Shown piece by piece: positions 7,806-15,212 of a DNA stretch of 16,533 nucleotides. The notes under the pieces were generated by a model. That model had not been told where the DNA came from, searched no databases, and saw only the letters and a program-made list of their open reading frames with translations. A program made the position numbers and the translations under genes. Source of the stretch: an uncultured Gammaproteobacteria bacterium (lineage in GTDB: Bacteria > Pseudomonadota > Gammaproteobacteria > Rariloculales > Rariloculaceae); assembly GCA_946887385.1 (NCBI GenBank), contig CAMPKU010000080.1:1-16533 (forward strand). The letters are read 5' to 3'. Position 1 is the stretch's first letter. Every line of letters begins with the position of its first letter.

Positions 7806-8327
7806 TCAGCCGCTCCTCGCGCGCTTCGCGGCCGGCTGCGCGTCGAGCCACGCCGTGCAAAGCCCCGTGAGCTCGAGCGCGGCGCTGCGCTCGATGCTGT
7901 TCGGCCGCGCGTACGGGGCCGCGAGCAGCGCTCGGCCGGCGCCGGCGCGAAACTCCGTCTTGTTCCAGCGGCCGTCGAGATACTCGAGCCAGCGCTCGCC
8001 GATGAGGCCCGGCACGTCGGCTTCGGCGTGCCCGGCCGGCGCGGCGCCGAGCGACGTCATCGCGAACCGCCGCAGCACCGTGGACACGTACTGCAAGCAC
8101 GCTACGGGCTCGGCGCCCTGCGCAAGCGCCGCGCGCACGCGCGTCATGGCGCGCAACGCCGCCCGCTTGTGGCGGCCGCGGTAGTAATGCGCCGCGTACA
8201 GGCCGAGCCCGACGAGCACGAGCGCCGCGAGCAGCCACCAGCCGAGCGCCGGCGGCCACCAGCCGACCGGGTTCGGCAGGTGGATGTCGCGTAGCGGCAA
8301 TTCGGCGTAGTCGATCGTCGGGTTCAT
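7806..8327 (-). CDS. DUF4381 small membrane protein of the MoxR-Bat operon
   Basis: The 173-residue protein carries the DUF4381 signature near its start, LRDIHLPNPVGWWPPALGWW (12-31). This runs straight into a single membrane helix at about 28-48, followed by a basic stretch (YYRGRHKRAALR). The remaining 120 residues are helical and probably cytoplasmic, given the positive-inside rule, and include RWLEYLDGRWNKTEFRAGAGRALLAAPYA. No enzyme motif is visible. The family's function is unknown; members are regularly found between DUF58 and BatA genes, as here. The start codon overlaps the DUF58 stop by four bases (ATGA) and the end is three bases before batA, so it is translated with the operon. 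The membrane anchor suggests a scaffold joining the soluble DUF58 protein to the BatA/BatB membrane proteins; that is inference. Confidence 0.88.
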   Translation of the reverse strand: MNPTIDYAELPLRDIHLPNPVGWWPPALGWWLLAALVLVGLGLYAAHYYRGRHKRAALRAMTRVRAALAQGAEPVACLQYVSTVLRRFAMTSLGAAPAGHAEADVPGLIGERWLEYLDGRWNKTEFRAGAGRALLAAPYARPNSIERSAALELTGLCTAWLDAQPAAKRARSG

Positions 8328-9256
8328 CGTGACCGGAACTTTTGAGTCAGAACGCTACGTGGCTCGGCATCGGTGGCGCAATCGACCATCCGGATCCCCG
8401 GTGTTCGGCACAACGCCTCGAGCGCGGCGCGGCGTGCCGCGAAGCGCTCGTGGTAGCGCCGGCGCGTGGCCGCGTTCGCGGTCTCGATGCTGAACGACCG
8501 TCCGAGGCCCTGGATTCGATAGCGGCCCGGCGGCGGAAGTTCGGCCTCTATGGCATCGTAGCAGTGCACGAGCATGAGGTCGCAATGCGCCGCGAGCTTG
8601 CGCAAGTGGCGCTCGTAGTCGGCTCCCAGGTGGCGAAAGTCGCTGAGCAGGAAGATCAGGCTGCCGGGCCGCGCCACGCGCGCGAGCCTCTGCAGCGCGC
8701 GTTCGGCGTCGGCCTCGACGGCCTCGGCCGTGGCCGGAGGCTGCCAGAGCGACTCCGTGGACAGGGTCTTCAACAGCCGCAGCGCCGCGCGCGAGCCGAG
8801 CGCCGGCCGCTGCTCGTGATGCTCGGTCTCCGAGAACACCAGGCCGCCGAGCCGATCGCCGTTCGCGACGGCGCTCCACGCAACGAGCGCCGCCATTTCC
8901 GCCGCGCGCACGGCCTTGAACGCACCGCGCGTCGCGAACAGCATCGGCCGGCGCAGATCCACCCACGCGAATACGGGCCGATTGCGTTCCTCGCGGAAGA
9001 CTTTCGTGTGCGGCTTGCCGGTGCGCGCCGTGACTCGCCAGTCGATCGTGCGCAAGTCGTCGCCGGGCTGATACGGGCGCGACTCGTCGAACTCGACGCC
9101 GCGGCCCTTGTACGGCGACACGTGGCCGCCTTCGGTGGCCACGCGAACGCGCGGCACCGTGAGCCGCAGCGCTTCGCCGGCTGCGCGCAGCCGCACGAGG
9201 TCCGCAAGCGTCACCCGCACAGGCGATGGCGGCGTACGCGCGGCCTGGGCCGTCAT
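8324..9256 (-). CDS. DUF58 domain protein (VWA-like, metal site apparently degenerate)
   Basis: The 310-residue product starts at ATG 9256, two bases after the moxR stop; an open frame continues upstream to 9418 but only as antisense-like Arg/Ala sequence over moxR. The DUF58 core is clear at 51-90: GRGVEFDESRPYQPGDDLRT, then IDW, KPHTKVFREE. This is the most conserved block of the family. DUF58 proteins are soluble VWA-related partners encoded beside MoxR ATPases. Where a VWA domain has Asp-x-Ser-x-Ser, this protein has VDLRRPMLFA (99-108), so the Asp is kept but both serines are Arg and Pro. A second VWA-like strand, IFLLSDFRHL, is at 201-210. No membrane helix is seen. The gene overlaps DUF4381 by four bases. 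Confidence 0.92.
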   Translation of the reverse strand: MTAQAARTPPSPVRVTLADLVRLRAAGEALRLTVPRVRVATEGGHVSPYKGRGVEFDESRPYQPGDDLRTIDWRVTARTGKPHTKVFREERNRPVFAWVDLRRPMLFATRGAFKAVRAAEMAALVAWSAVANGDRLGGLVFSETEHHEQRPALGSRAALRLLKTLSTESLWQPPATAEAVEADAERALQRLARVARPGSLIFLLSDFRHLGADYERHLRKLAAHCDLMLVHCYDAIEAELPPPGRYRIQGLGRSFSIETANAATRRRYHERFAARRAALEALCRTPGIRMVDCATDAEPRSVLTQKFRSR

Positions 9257-9258
9257 CT

Positions 9259-10233
9259 TTAGGGCACCCCGATCCTCGCGAGCAGCGTGTCGACGATCTC
9301 GTTGGGCGTGCGCCCGGCCGCTTCGGCTTCGAAGCCGAGCAGCACGCGATGCCGCAGCACGTCGTGCGCCATGCCTTGCACGTCCTCGGGCGTCACATAG
9401 TCGCGGCCCGCGAGCCATGCGTGGGCGCGGGCGCAGCGATCGAGCGCGATCGTGGCCCGCGGGCTCGCGCCGTACTGCAGCACGCCGGCAAGATCGTCGC
9501 CGTAGCGCTCCGGCGCACGGGTCGCCAGCACGATCTGCACGATGTATTCCTGGAGCGGCTCGGAAAGGTGCTGATCGAGCACTTGCAGGCGCGCGGCGAG
9601 CACTTCCTTCTGCGTGACGAGCTCGGGCGCCGTGAACAACGACTCGTCGGTCACCGCGCGTCGTTGCTCCGACCGGTTGAGCTCGAGAATCGCGCGCTCG
9701 CCGGCCGCGTCGGGATAGCTCACGAGCACGTGCAGCAGGAAGCGGTCGAGCTGCGCCTCGGGCAGCGGGTAGGTTCCCTCCTGCTCGATGGGGTTTTGCG
9801 TGGCCATCACCATGAACAAGGCCGGCAAGGGATAGGTAACCGAGCCGACGGTGATTTGCCGCTCGCCCATCGCCTCGAGCAACGCCGACTGCACCTTGGC
9901 GGGTGCGCGGTTCACCTCGTCGGCCAGCACCAGGTTGTGAAACAACGGGCCCTGGCGGAACACGAACGTGCCGTCCTGAGGCCGATAGATCTCCGTGCCC
10001 GTGAGGTCTGCGGGCAGCAGATCCGGCGTGAACTGCAGCCGATGGAAGTCCCCTTCGACGCTGTGGCTCAACACCTTGATCGCACGCGTCTTCGCGAGCC
10101 CCGGCGCGCCTTCGACGAGCAGATGGCCGTCGGAGAGCAGCGCCACGAGCATGCGATTCAACAGGCGATCTTGGCCGACGACGAGGCGTTTCAGGTGAGC
10201 TTCGAGCTTCCCGAACTTTTCTTGTAACGACAT
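9259..10233 (-). CDS. MoxR-family AAA+ ATPase
   Basis: MoxR ATPases form hexamers thought to act as chaperones that activate or assemble VWA proteins. The 324-residue protein has all the expected motifs: Walker A GAPGLAKT (42-49), Walker B LVLADE (101-106) followed by NRAPAKVQSALLEAM, sensor 1 ATQNP (144-148, Asn147), an arginine-finger region with LDRF, and sensor 2 GASPRA (255-260, Arg259). Length and motif spacing match the family. It is the first gene of the six-gene operon; the stop is two bases from the DUF58 start. A possible promoter lies about 30 bases upstream. The ATG has no clear ribosome binding site. Gene names such as moxR or yeaC-type subfamily labels are not assigned because subfamily cannot be decided by eye. 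Confidence 0.95.
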   Translation of the reverse strand: MSLQEKFGKLEAHLKRLVVGQDRLLNRMLVALLSDGHLLVEGAPGLAKTRAIKVLSHSVEGDFHRLQFTPDLLPADLTGTEIYRPQDGTFVFRQGPLFHNLVLADEVNRAPAKVQSALLEAMGERQITVGSVTYPLPALFMVMATQNPIEQEGTYPLPEAQLDRFLLHVLVSYPDAAGERAILELNRSEQRRAVTDESLFTAPELVTQKEVLAARLQVLDQHLSEPLQEYIVQIVLATRAPERYGDDLAGVLQYGASPRATIALDRCARAHAWLAGRDYVTPEDVQGMAHDVLRHRVLLGFEAEAAGRTPNEIVDTLLARIGVP

Positions 10234-10260
10234 GAAGTTAAGCCGGACCTAAAGCGCGCC

Positions 10261-10285
10261 ATTCTAGCCACCGCGGCAAGGTCAA
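10261..10285 (-). promoter_or_regulatory. Possible promoter of the moxR-bat operon
   Basis: Read on the minus strand, TTGACC (10285-10280) matches five of six -35 bases and TAGAAT (10266-10261) five of six -10 bases. The spacer is only 13 bases, well short of the usual 16-18. The -10 is 27 bases before the moxR ATG. Either the true -35 is different or this is a non-standard or regulated promoter. Confidence 0.35.
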
Positions 10286-10326
10286 ACCACCGGCGTACCG
10301 AACCGCACGGGCCGGGACGAGCGGCG

Positions 10327-11163
10327 TCAGCGGCCGCGGAAACCGCCGCCCGTGACGCCGAGCGGCCCGCGCGGCATCACGAGCTGGAGATTCTGCCCGT
10401 CGCGGCGCACGTCGATGACCACCGACTCGCCGGGTGTGCCTTCGAGCGTCAGCGCATTGAGCTCGCGCATGTCGAAGATGCGACGGCCGTTGTAGGCCAT
10501 GATCTCGTCGCCGGGCTTGAGGCCTGCGCGCTCGGCCGGCGAGCTCGCGAGCACGTCGCGCACGGGCACGGTCGTCGGTCGGCCTTCCGCCTGCAAATAG
10601 CGCTCGTAATCCGTATCGCCGAGCTCTGCTCGCAGCGTCTGCGGCTCGGCCGGCCGCCCTCCCCGCTGAGCTTCATATTGAGCTTGCAGAGCCGCCATGC
10701 GCAGCTCCTCGGTCCTGCGTGTGATCCACTCGGCTCGATCCGGCGTGAAGCCGACGGCCACCAAGCGCTCGAGGAAGCGCCGCTCCGCCTCCTCGCGCCT
10801 TGCACCGGCATCGCCGCGTGCACGCGCACGCACTTCGCGGACCGCGGCCGGTTCCGGCCCGGCGGTGGCGCTCTCGCCGCCGCCACGCACCGGCCGTTCA
10901 CCGAGCGCCTCGAGCTCCGCCGCCAGCTCCTCGACGCGCGTTTCGAGCGCCACGCGCTGCTCGACTTCCGCCGCGAAGGCATCCTCGAGCACCGCGAGAC
11001 GCACGTCCGAAGCACGCGCGCCGTCAGCGCGGAGCCGCTCGCCGGGCGGTGCCGAGCCGGCGGCCTCCACGGCGGCGAACGGCGGCGCGCTCGGTTGCAG
11101 CCAAAACGCAAGCGCAAGCCCTGCGCCTAAGCCGGCGAGCACGAGCAACAAGGTCTTCAGCAT
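10327..11163 (-). CDS. Membrane-anchored coiled-coil PDZ-domain protein
   Basis: The 278-residue product starts at ATG 11163, preceded by GAGGG five bases upstream; the longer frame to 11232 adds an Arg-rich stretch and is unlikely. An N-terminal helix (about 3-22, LKTLLLVLAGLGAGLALAFW) could be a signal anchor or signal peptide. A Glu/Ala-rich coiled coil lies at about 53-90, and a charged Arg/Glu region at 105-165. A C-terminal PDZ domain at about 198-265 contains SSPAERAGLKPGDEIMAYNG and ends in VVIDVRRDGQ. There is no protease domain, so this is not a DegP/HtrA enzyme; it probably binds a C-terminal peptide or partner in the periplasm. It lies 93 bases upstream of moxR on the same strand and is divergent from the acylase gene. 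Its partner is unknown. Confidence 0.82.
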   Translation of the reverse strand: MLKTLLLVLAGLGAGLALAFWLQPSAPPFAAVEAAGSAPPGERLRADGARASDVRLAVLEDAFAAEVEQRVALETRVEELAAELEALGERPVRGGGESATAGPEPAAVREVRARARGDAGARREEAERRFLERLVAVGFTPDRAEWITRRTEELRMAALQAQYEAQRGGRPAEPQTLRAELGDTDYERYLQAEGRPTTVPVRDVLASSPAERAGLKPGDEIMAYNGRRIFDMRELNALTLEGTPGESVVIDVRRDGQNLQLVMPRGPLGVTGGGFRGR

Positions 11164-11234
11164 GTTCACCCTCGAACCTTTCGCGAGCCCGCGCCGTTGG
11201 ACTCGAAGTGTGCTGCGGGCGTTCACCGGCAATA

Positions 11235-13616
11235 ATGCCTGTAGCTCACGATACGCCGAACGGCAAGGGGATTTCTTTGGCTCTGCGCCTGCTCGCGGCG
11301 GCGGCCGGCTTGCTGCTGCTGCTCACCGTCTCGGTTTACGCCGTGCTCGCCGCAGCGCTGCCGCGCCGGTCCGGCGAAGCGCCGGTGCCTGGGCTTACGG
11401 CCCCCGTGGCCGTGGCACTCGATGCGCGCGCGATCGCGACGGTACGCGGCGAGTCGTTCCTCGACGTGTTGCGCGGTCAGGGCTATCTGCACGCGCAGGA
11501 GCGTTTCTTTCAGATGGACTTGCTACGCCGGTCGAGCGCCGCCGAGCTGTCGGAGCTGTTCGGCGAGCGCGCGCTGGCCGCGGACTTGAGTCAGCGCCCG
11601 TTCGGTTACAGCGCCCGCGCGCGCGCGCTGCGCGCCGCGCTGCCGGCCGAGCAGAACGCGTGGCTCGACGCGTACACGCAGGGCGTGAACGCGGGGCTCG
11701 CCGACTTGGGCGCGCGGCCGCCCGAATACTGGCTCGCCGGGACTGCGCCCCGGCCGTGGGCCGCCGAAGACACGCTGCTCGTGGTGCTCACGTTTTATAC
11801 GATGCTGTCGAACAACGAGTCTTACGAGCGGGCACAAGGCGTCATGCATGCCGTGCTGCCGCCGCCGCTGTACGAGCTCTTGACGCCGTCCACGTCGCGC
11901 TTCGACCGGCCTCTGCTCGGCGCTTCAGCCGTGGACCCCACGGGCGGCTACGCGCCGGTGCCGATTCCCGGCGCCGACGTCGTGGATCTGCGCCGGCAAA
12001 ACGCGCGGCCGCCCGGCGGCGCACCGCGCGTTTCGCCGCCGCTGGTCGGCCCGGCATCGAACAACTGGGCCGTCGACGCCACGCGCGGCGAAGCGGGCCG
12101 AGCGCTCGTCGCGAACGATCCGCATCTGAGCTTGCGGCTGCCGAACATCTTCTACCGCATCGAGCTCGAATGGCCGGAGCGCGCCTTGCGCGGCGTGAGC
12201 ATCCCGGGACTTCCAGGCGTGTTGATCGGCGCGAGCCGCGACGTTGCCTGGGGTGCAACGGTGAGCAACGCCGACCAAAGCGACTGGGTGGTCGTGGAGG
12301 TGGATCCGGCCGATCCGAGCCGCTATCGCACACCCGACGGCTACGAGCCGTTCACTGTCGGCACGGCGGAAATCGCCGTGGCCGGGCGCGAGCCGGAGCG
12401 CATCGAAACCCGGGAGACGCGCTGGGGGCCCGTCGTGGCCGAGGACTGGCTCGGCCGGCCGCTCGCGCTGCACGCCACATGGCTCGAGCCGCAAGGCCTC
12501 GACTTGGGCTTATTGGGCCTTGCGGAAGCCGCCGACGTCGCGAGCGCGAGCGTGATCCTGGCGCGCTGGGCCGGGCCGTCGTTGAACTGGGTGCTCGCCG
12601 ACCGCGAGGGTGAAATCGCCTGGGTCGTCAATGGGCCGTTGCCGCGCCGTGTGGGCTTCGACGGCTCGCGGCCGGAGTCGCTCGCCGACGGCACGCGCTT
12701 TTGGCAAGGCCGCATTCCGCCGCCGGGCGCGATCGGCGGCCGCGACGGCGTGCTGTTCACGGCCAACAACCGCACGCTGCCACGCGAGCGCGCCGACGCC
12801 CTGAGCCGCATGTGGATGCGGCCATTGCGCGCGAAGCGCATCGACGAGCTGCTCGGCGCGCGCCGCACGTTCGGCGAGGGCGACTTCCTCGCGATGCAGC
12901 TCGACACGCTCGCCGAAGGCTACGAGCCCATGCGCGCCCTGATCCTCGACGTGGTCGCCGCCGACGAAAGCGAGCCTAAGCTCCTGCGAGCGCGCGAGCT
13001 GGCACAAGCGTGGAACGGGCGCGCCGACGCCGATCAGCCCGCGTTTCGGTTGCTACATGCGTACTACCTGGCGCTCACCGAGCGCGCGCTCGAGCCGCTG
13101 CTCGCGCCCGCGATCGACGCCGATCCGAGTTTCGTCTATCGCTGGCCGCTCGCCGACGAAGTGCTGCGCCGGCTGCTCGACGAGCGGCCCGTGCATCTAT
13201 TGACGCGCGAGCACGCGACTTGGCAAAGCTTCTTGCGGCAAGTGCTGCTCGACACGGCGACGGCCGTCGAACGCGCCGATGCGATCGACGCGCCGTGGGG
13301 TGAGGTCAACGTGCTCGACGTTGCGCATCCCTTCGCAGGCAGCTTGGGCCCGTTCGCGCGTTGGCTCCGATTGCCGCGCGCGCCGTTGCCGGGCTCGATG
13401 ATTTCGCTGCGAGTGGCCGCGCCGACCTACGGCGCGGTGCTGCGGATGGCCGTGGCGCCGGGCGCACCTGCCAGCGGCGTGCTCGAGCTCGCGGGCGGCC
13501 AGAGCGGCCACTTTCTTTCGCCGCAGTTTCGGGATCAGCTGGCGGACTGGCTCGACGGCGCGCCGACGCCGTTCCTGGCCGGCGAGACGGCGACGAGCTT
13601 CACGCTCGTGCCGTAG
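11235..13616 (+). CDS. Penicillin-acylase-family amidohydrolase (Ntn hydrolase)
   Basis: Members of this family (S45) cleave amide bonds of beta-lactams, acyl-homoserine lactones or other N-acyl compounds after self-processing in the periplasm. The 793-residue product has an N-terminal hydrophobic signal or anchor (about 13-40). The alpha-chain signature GQGYLHAQERFFQMDLLRR follows at 81-99. The autocleavage site is at GPA/SNNWAV, which makes Ser275 the nucleophile, with NDPHL at 294-298 and GASRDVAWGATVSNADQSD at 332-350. Length is normal for a two-chain precursor. The start at ATG 11235 gives the first hydrophobic segment directly; upstream codons are Arg-rich shadow sequence, and the ribosome binding site is weak. 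Substrate specificity cannot be told from the sequence. It is divergent from the PDZ gene (71-base gap) and its stop abuts that of the convergent lipoprotein. Confidence 0.9.
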   Translation: MPVAHDTPNGKGISLALRLLAAAAGLLLLLTVSVYAVLAAALPRRSGEAPVPGLTAPVAVALDARAIATVRGESFLDVLRGQGYLHAQERFFQMDLLRRSSAAELSELFGERALAADLSQRPFGYSARARALRAALPAEQNAWLDAYTQGVNAGLADLGARPPEYWLAGTAPRPWAAEDTLLVVLTFYTMLSNNESYERAQGVMHAVLPPPLYELLTPSTSRFDRPLLGASAVDPTGGYAPVPIPGADVVDLRRQNARPPGGAPRVSPPLVGPASNNWAVDATRGEAGRALVANDPHLSLRLPNIFYRIELEWPERALRGVSIPGLPGVLIGASRDVAWGATVSNADQSDWVVVEVDPADPSRYRTPDGYEPFTVGTAEIAVAGREPERIETRETRWGPVVAEDWLGRPLALHATWLEPQGLDLGLLGLAEAADVASASVILARWAGPSLNWVLADREGEIAWVVNGPLPRRVGFDGSRPESLADGTRFWQGRIPPPGAIGGRDGVLFTANNRTLPRERADALSRMWMRPLRAKRIDELLGARRTFGEGDFLAMQLDTLAEGYEPMRALILDVVAADESEPKLLRARELAQAWNGRADADQPAFRLLHAYYLALTERALEPLLAPAIDADPSFVYRWPLADEVLRRLLDERPVHLLTREHATWQSFLRQVLLDTATAVERADAIDAPWGEVNVLDVAHPFAGSLGPFARWLRLPRAPLPGSMISLRVAAPTYGAVLRMAVAPGAPASGVLELAGGQSGHFLSPQFRDQLADWLDGAPTPFLAGETATSFTLVP

Positions 13617-14597
13617 CTATTCGAACACGCCGCGCTCGATCGTCGGCGGCTCCGCGTCCGCGAAGTGCGGATGCACGGCCCAGATCTCGTCGCCAACGAT
13701 AGCCGCTGTCGTGGCCTGGCCCGTGAGCGGCGCCGCACCGGCACGCCGCGCCGACGCCCAGTTGTCGCTGCTCACGAACGCGACGAGCTGCGGCTCGGTG
13801 GCGCTGTTGCTGGTCGCAACGAGCCGGCCGTCGGCCGTGAGCACGATGCCGTCTTGTCCGCCGACGGGCTCGCTAACGTTGACCTGCGTAGTGCCGGCCG
13901 GATTCGCCACGGGCACCTTGTACAGATACTGCCCGGCCGCGACGAGCAGATAGCCGCCGTCGTGATACACGATGCCGTTCAGCTGCGCGCCTTCGGGAAG
14001 GTTCGTGAAGCGGTGCAGCGCGGACGCTTGGGTTGCGGCGCTTACGCGATAGACGGCAGCGGCGAGCGTATCGGTGACGTAGGCGTTGCCGGCGCCGTCC
14101 ACGGTTACGTCGTTGGCGAAGAACCGTGCCGGGCTGCCGGGCGTGGCGACCGTGGCGCCGAGATCCACCATTGCGAGCCGCTCGCCCGTCGTCAAATTGT
14201 AGACGCCGAGCTTGGCGTGCCCGGCGGCCGTCTGGTCGCCGAATACGGCGCGATCGGAGTTCGTCACGAGCAGCCGGTCGCGCGGCTCGTCGGCTTCGAT
14301 GCCGACGGACGACACGAGGTCGGCGTCACGAATGAACGGCACGACGCTGCCGTCGCGGCCGATCGTGAAAATCGTGCCTTCCGCGAGCGAGCCGGTGAGG
14401 AACCGGCCGTTCGCTTGATCGTATTCGATGCCTTCGGGAATGAAGCCGCCGCGCTCCAGCGTGATGATCTCGGTTTGCGCCTCGGATTGCGGAGGCGGCG
14501 GCGGCGGCGCAACAGCCGTTGGCGATTCGGGCTCCGGCGTGCAACCCGCGGCGAGCAGCAGCGCGCATGACGCAACGAACGACATCGTTTGACGCAT
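13617..14597 (-). CDS. Lipoprotein with SMP-30/NHL-like beta-propeller body
   Basis: The 326-residue product begins with a lipoprotein signal: hydrophobic stretch then LAAGC, with Cys19 as the lipidation site. A short Pro-rich linker with a run of six prolines follows (about 31-36). The rest is built of repeated beta-strand blades such as GFIPEGIEYDQANGRFLTGS, NDVTVDGAGNAYVTDT, LNGIVYHDGGYLLVA and QDGIVLTADGRLVATSN. This fits a beta-propeller of the SMP-30/gluconolaconase or NHL kind. I cannot identify a metal-ligand set, so enzyme activity is not claimed. The ATG at 14597 has GGAGAGG eight bases upstream; GTG at 14606 overlaps that site and is less likely. A 16-base interrupted palindrome lies just upstream. 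The gene converges with the acylase with no bases between stop codons. Confidence 0.82.
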   Translation of the reverse strand: MRQTMSFVASCALLLAAGCTPEPESPTAVAPPPPPPQSEAQTEIITLERGGFIPEGIEYDQANGRFLTGSLAEGTIFTIGRDGSVVPFIRDADLVSSVGIEADEPRDRLLVTNSDRAVFGDQTAAGHAKLGVYNLTTGERLAMVDLGATVATPGSPARFFANDVTVDGAGNAYVTDTLAAAVYRVSAATQASALHRFTNLPEGAQLNGIVYHDGGYLLVAAGQYLYKVPVANPAGTTQVNVSEPVGGQDGIVLTADGRLVATSNSATEPQLVAFVSSDNWASARRAGAAPLTGQATTAAIVGDEIWAVHPHFADAEPPTIERGVFE

Positions 14598-14613
14598 CGC
14601 GAACACCTCTCCA

Positions 14614-14629
14614 ATGCGAGTGCTCGCAT
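14614..14629. promoter_or_regulatory. Interrupted palindrome upstream of the lipoprotein gene
   Basis: ATGCGAG-TG-CTCGCAT is a perfect 7-base inverted repeat around two bases. On the minus strand it sits directly before the GGAGAGG ribosome binding site of the lipoprotein gene. TACGAT, a weak -10-like match, is read just upstream of it. It could be a repressor operator near +1 or a short RNA hairpin. No regulator gene is adjacent. Confidence 0.4.
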
Positions 14630-14660
14630 CGTAGCACGCGACTAAATCCTCGGGCCGCCG

Positions 14661-15062
14661 CTAGTCGGGCAGCTTCAAGACCTTGAGCCGCTGCGAGAGG
14701 GAGCTGCGTTGCAAATGCGCGGAAATGCGCGCGAAACGGCCCACGGGATTTGCGCGGCCCGCCGGATCCCGTTCCGGGAAATGGATGCCGAAGCCGCTTG
14801 CGTGCTGCGAGCGAATCTCGCCGTAGAGCAGCGTGGTCTCGCCGTCGAACGACACTTCCACGTCGACCATGCTGCCCACTTTTAGCGCGGCGACTGGACC
14901 GCGCTCGAGCGTCACAAATAATCCCTCGGCACTCATGTCGCCGACCACGGCCGGCAGCTTGCAGCCGCCGAGCACGAGGCACGCCGCGATGCCGGCGCTC
15001 GGCCGCACGCCCACACGGAACGTGAGTCGCTGCTCTTGCCCTACCGAGCGGTTGCGTGTCAT
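14661..15062 (-). CDS. PilZ-domain c-di-GMP-binding protein
   Basis: PilZ proteins bind cyclic di-GMP and change the activity of partners, often in motility, type IV pili or polysaccharide synthesis. The 133-residue product is a stand-alone domain. It has the RxxxR motif as RLTFR (12-16) and the DxSxxG motif as DMSAEG (42-47), with the usual beta-rich region between and after (KVGSMVDVEVSFDGE, GFGIHFPE). Both ligand motifs are intact, so binding is expected. The C-terminal tail (110-133) is basic and helical. The ATG at 15062 has a modest GAGG nine bases upstream; a TTG at 15101 would add 13 residues and is less likely. It stands 63 bases upstream of the lipoprotein gene on the same strand. 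The partner is not known. Confidence 0.85.
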   Translation of the reverse strand: MTRNRSVGQEQRLTFRVGVRPSAGIAACLVLGGCKLPAVVGDMSAEGLFVTLERGPVAALKVGSMVDVEVSFDGETTLLYGEIRSQHASGFGIHFPERDPAGRANPVGRFARISAHLQRSSLSQRLKVLKLPD

Positions 15063-15212
15063 AGGATGAGGCCTCGAGCGCACATTGCGCCGAGAATCCA
15101 AGCAACGACAACGACATACGTCTCGGTTAGCGGCCGCTCGGCACGTGATTTTTTCGGTGGCATGCGCAGCCCGATGTAGCTAGAGTGCGGCACCGGCCCG
15201 CATCGACACTGC

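Noticed and set aside
7134..8294. A 386-codon plus-strand open frame opposite batA and DUF4381
   Set aside because: It has no domain and is dominated by Arg, His, Glu and Ala as expected for the antisense of real genes.
10697..12613. A 638-codon plus-strand open frame
   Set aside because: It overlaps the PDZ gene on the other strand and the acylase in another frame. Composition is mostly Arg/Ala/Ser, with no recognisable domain.
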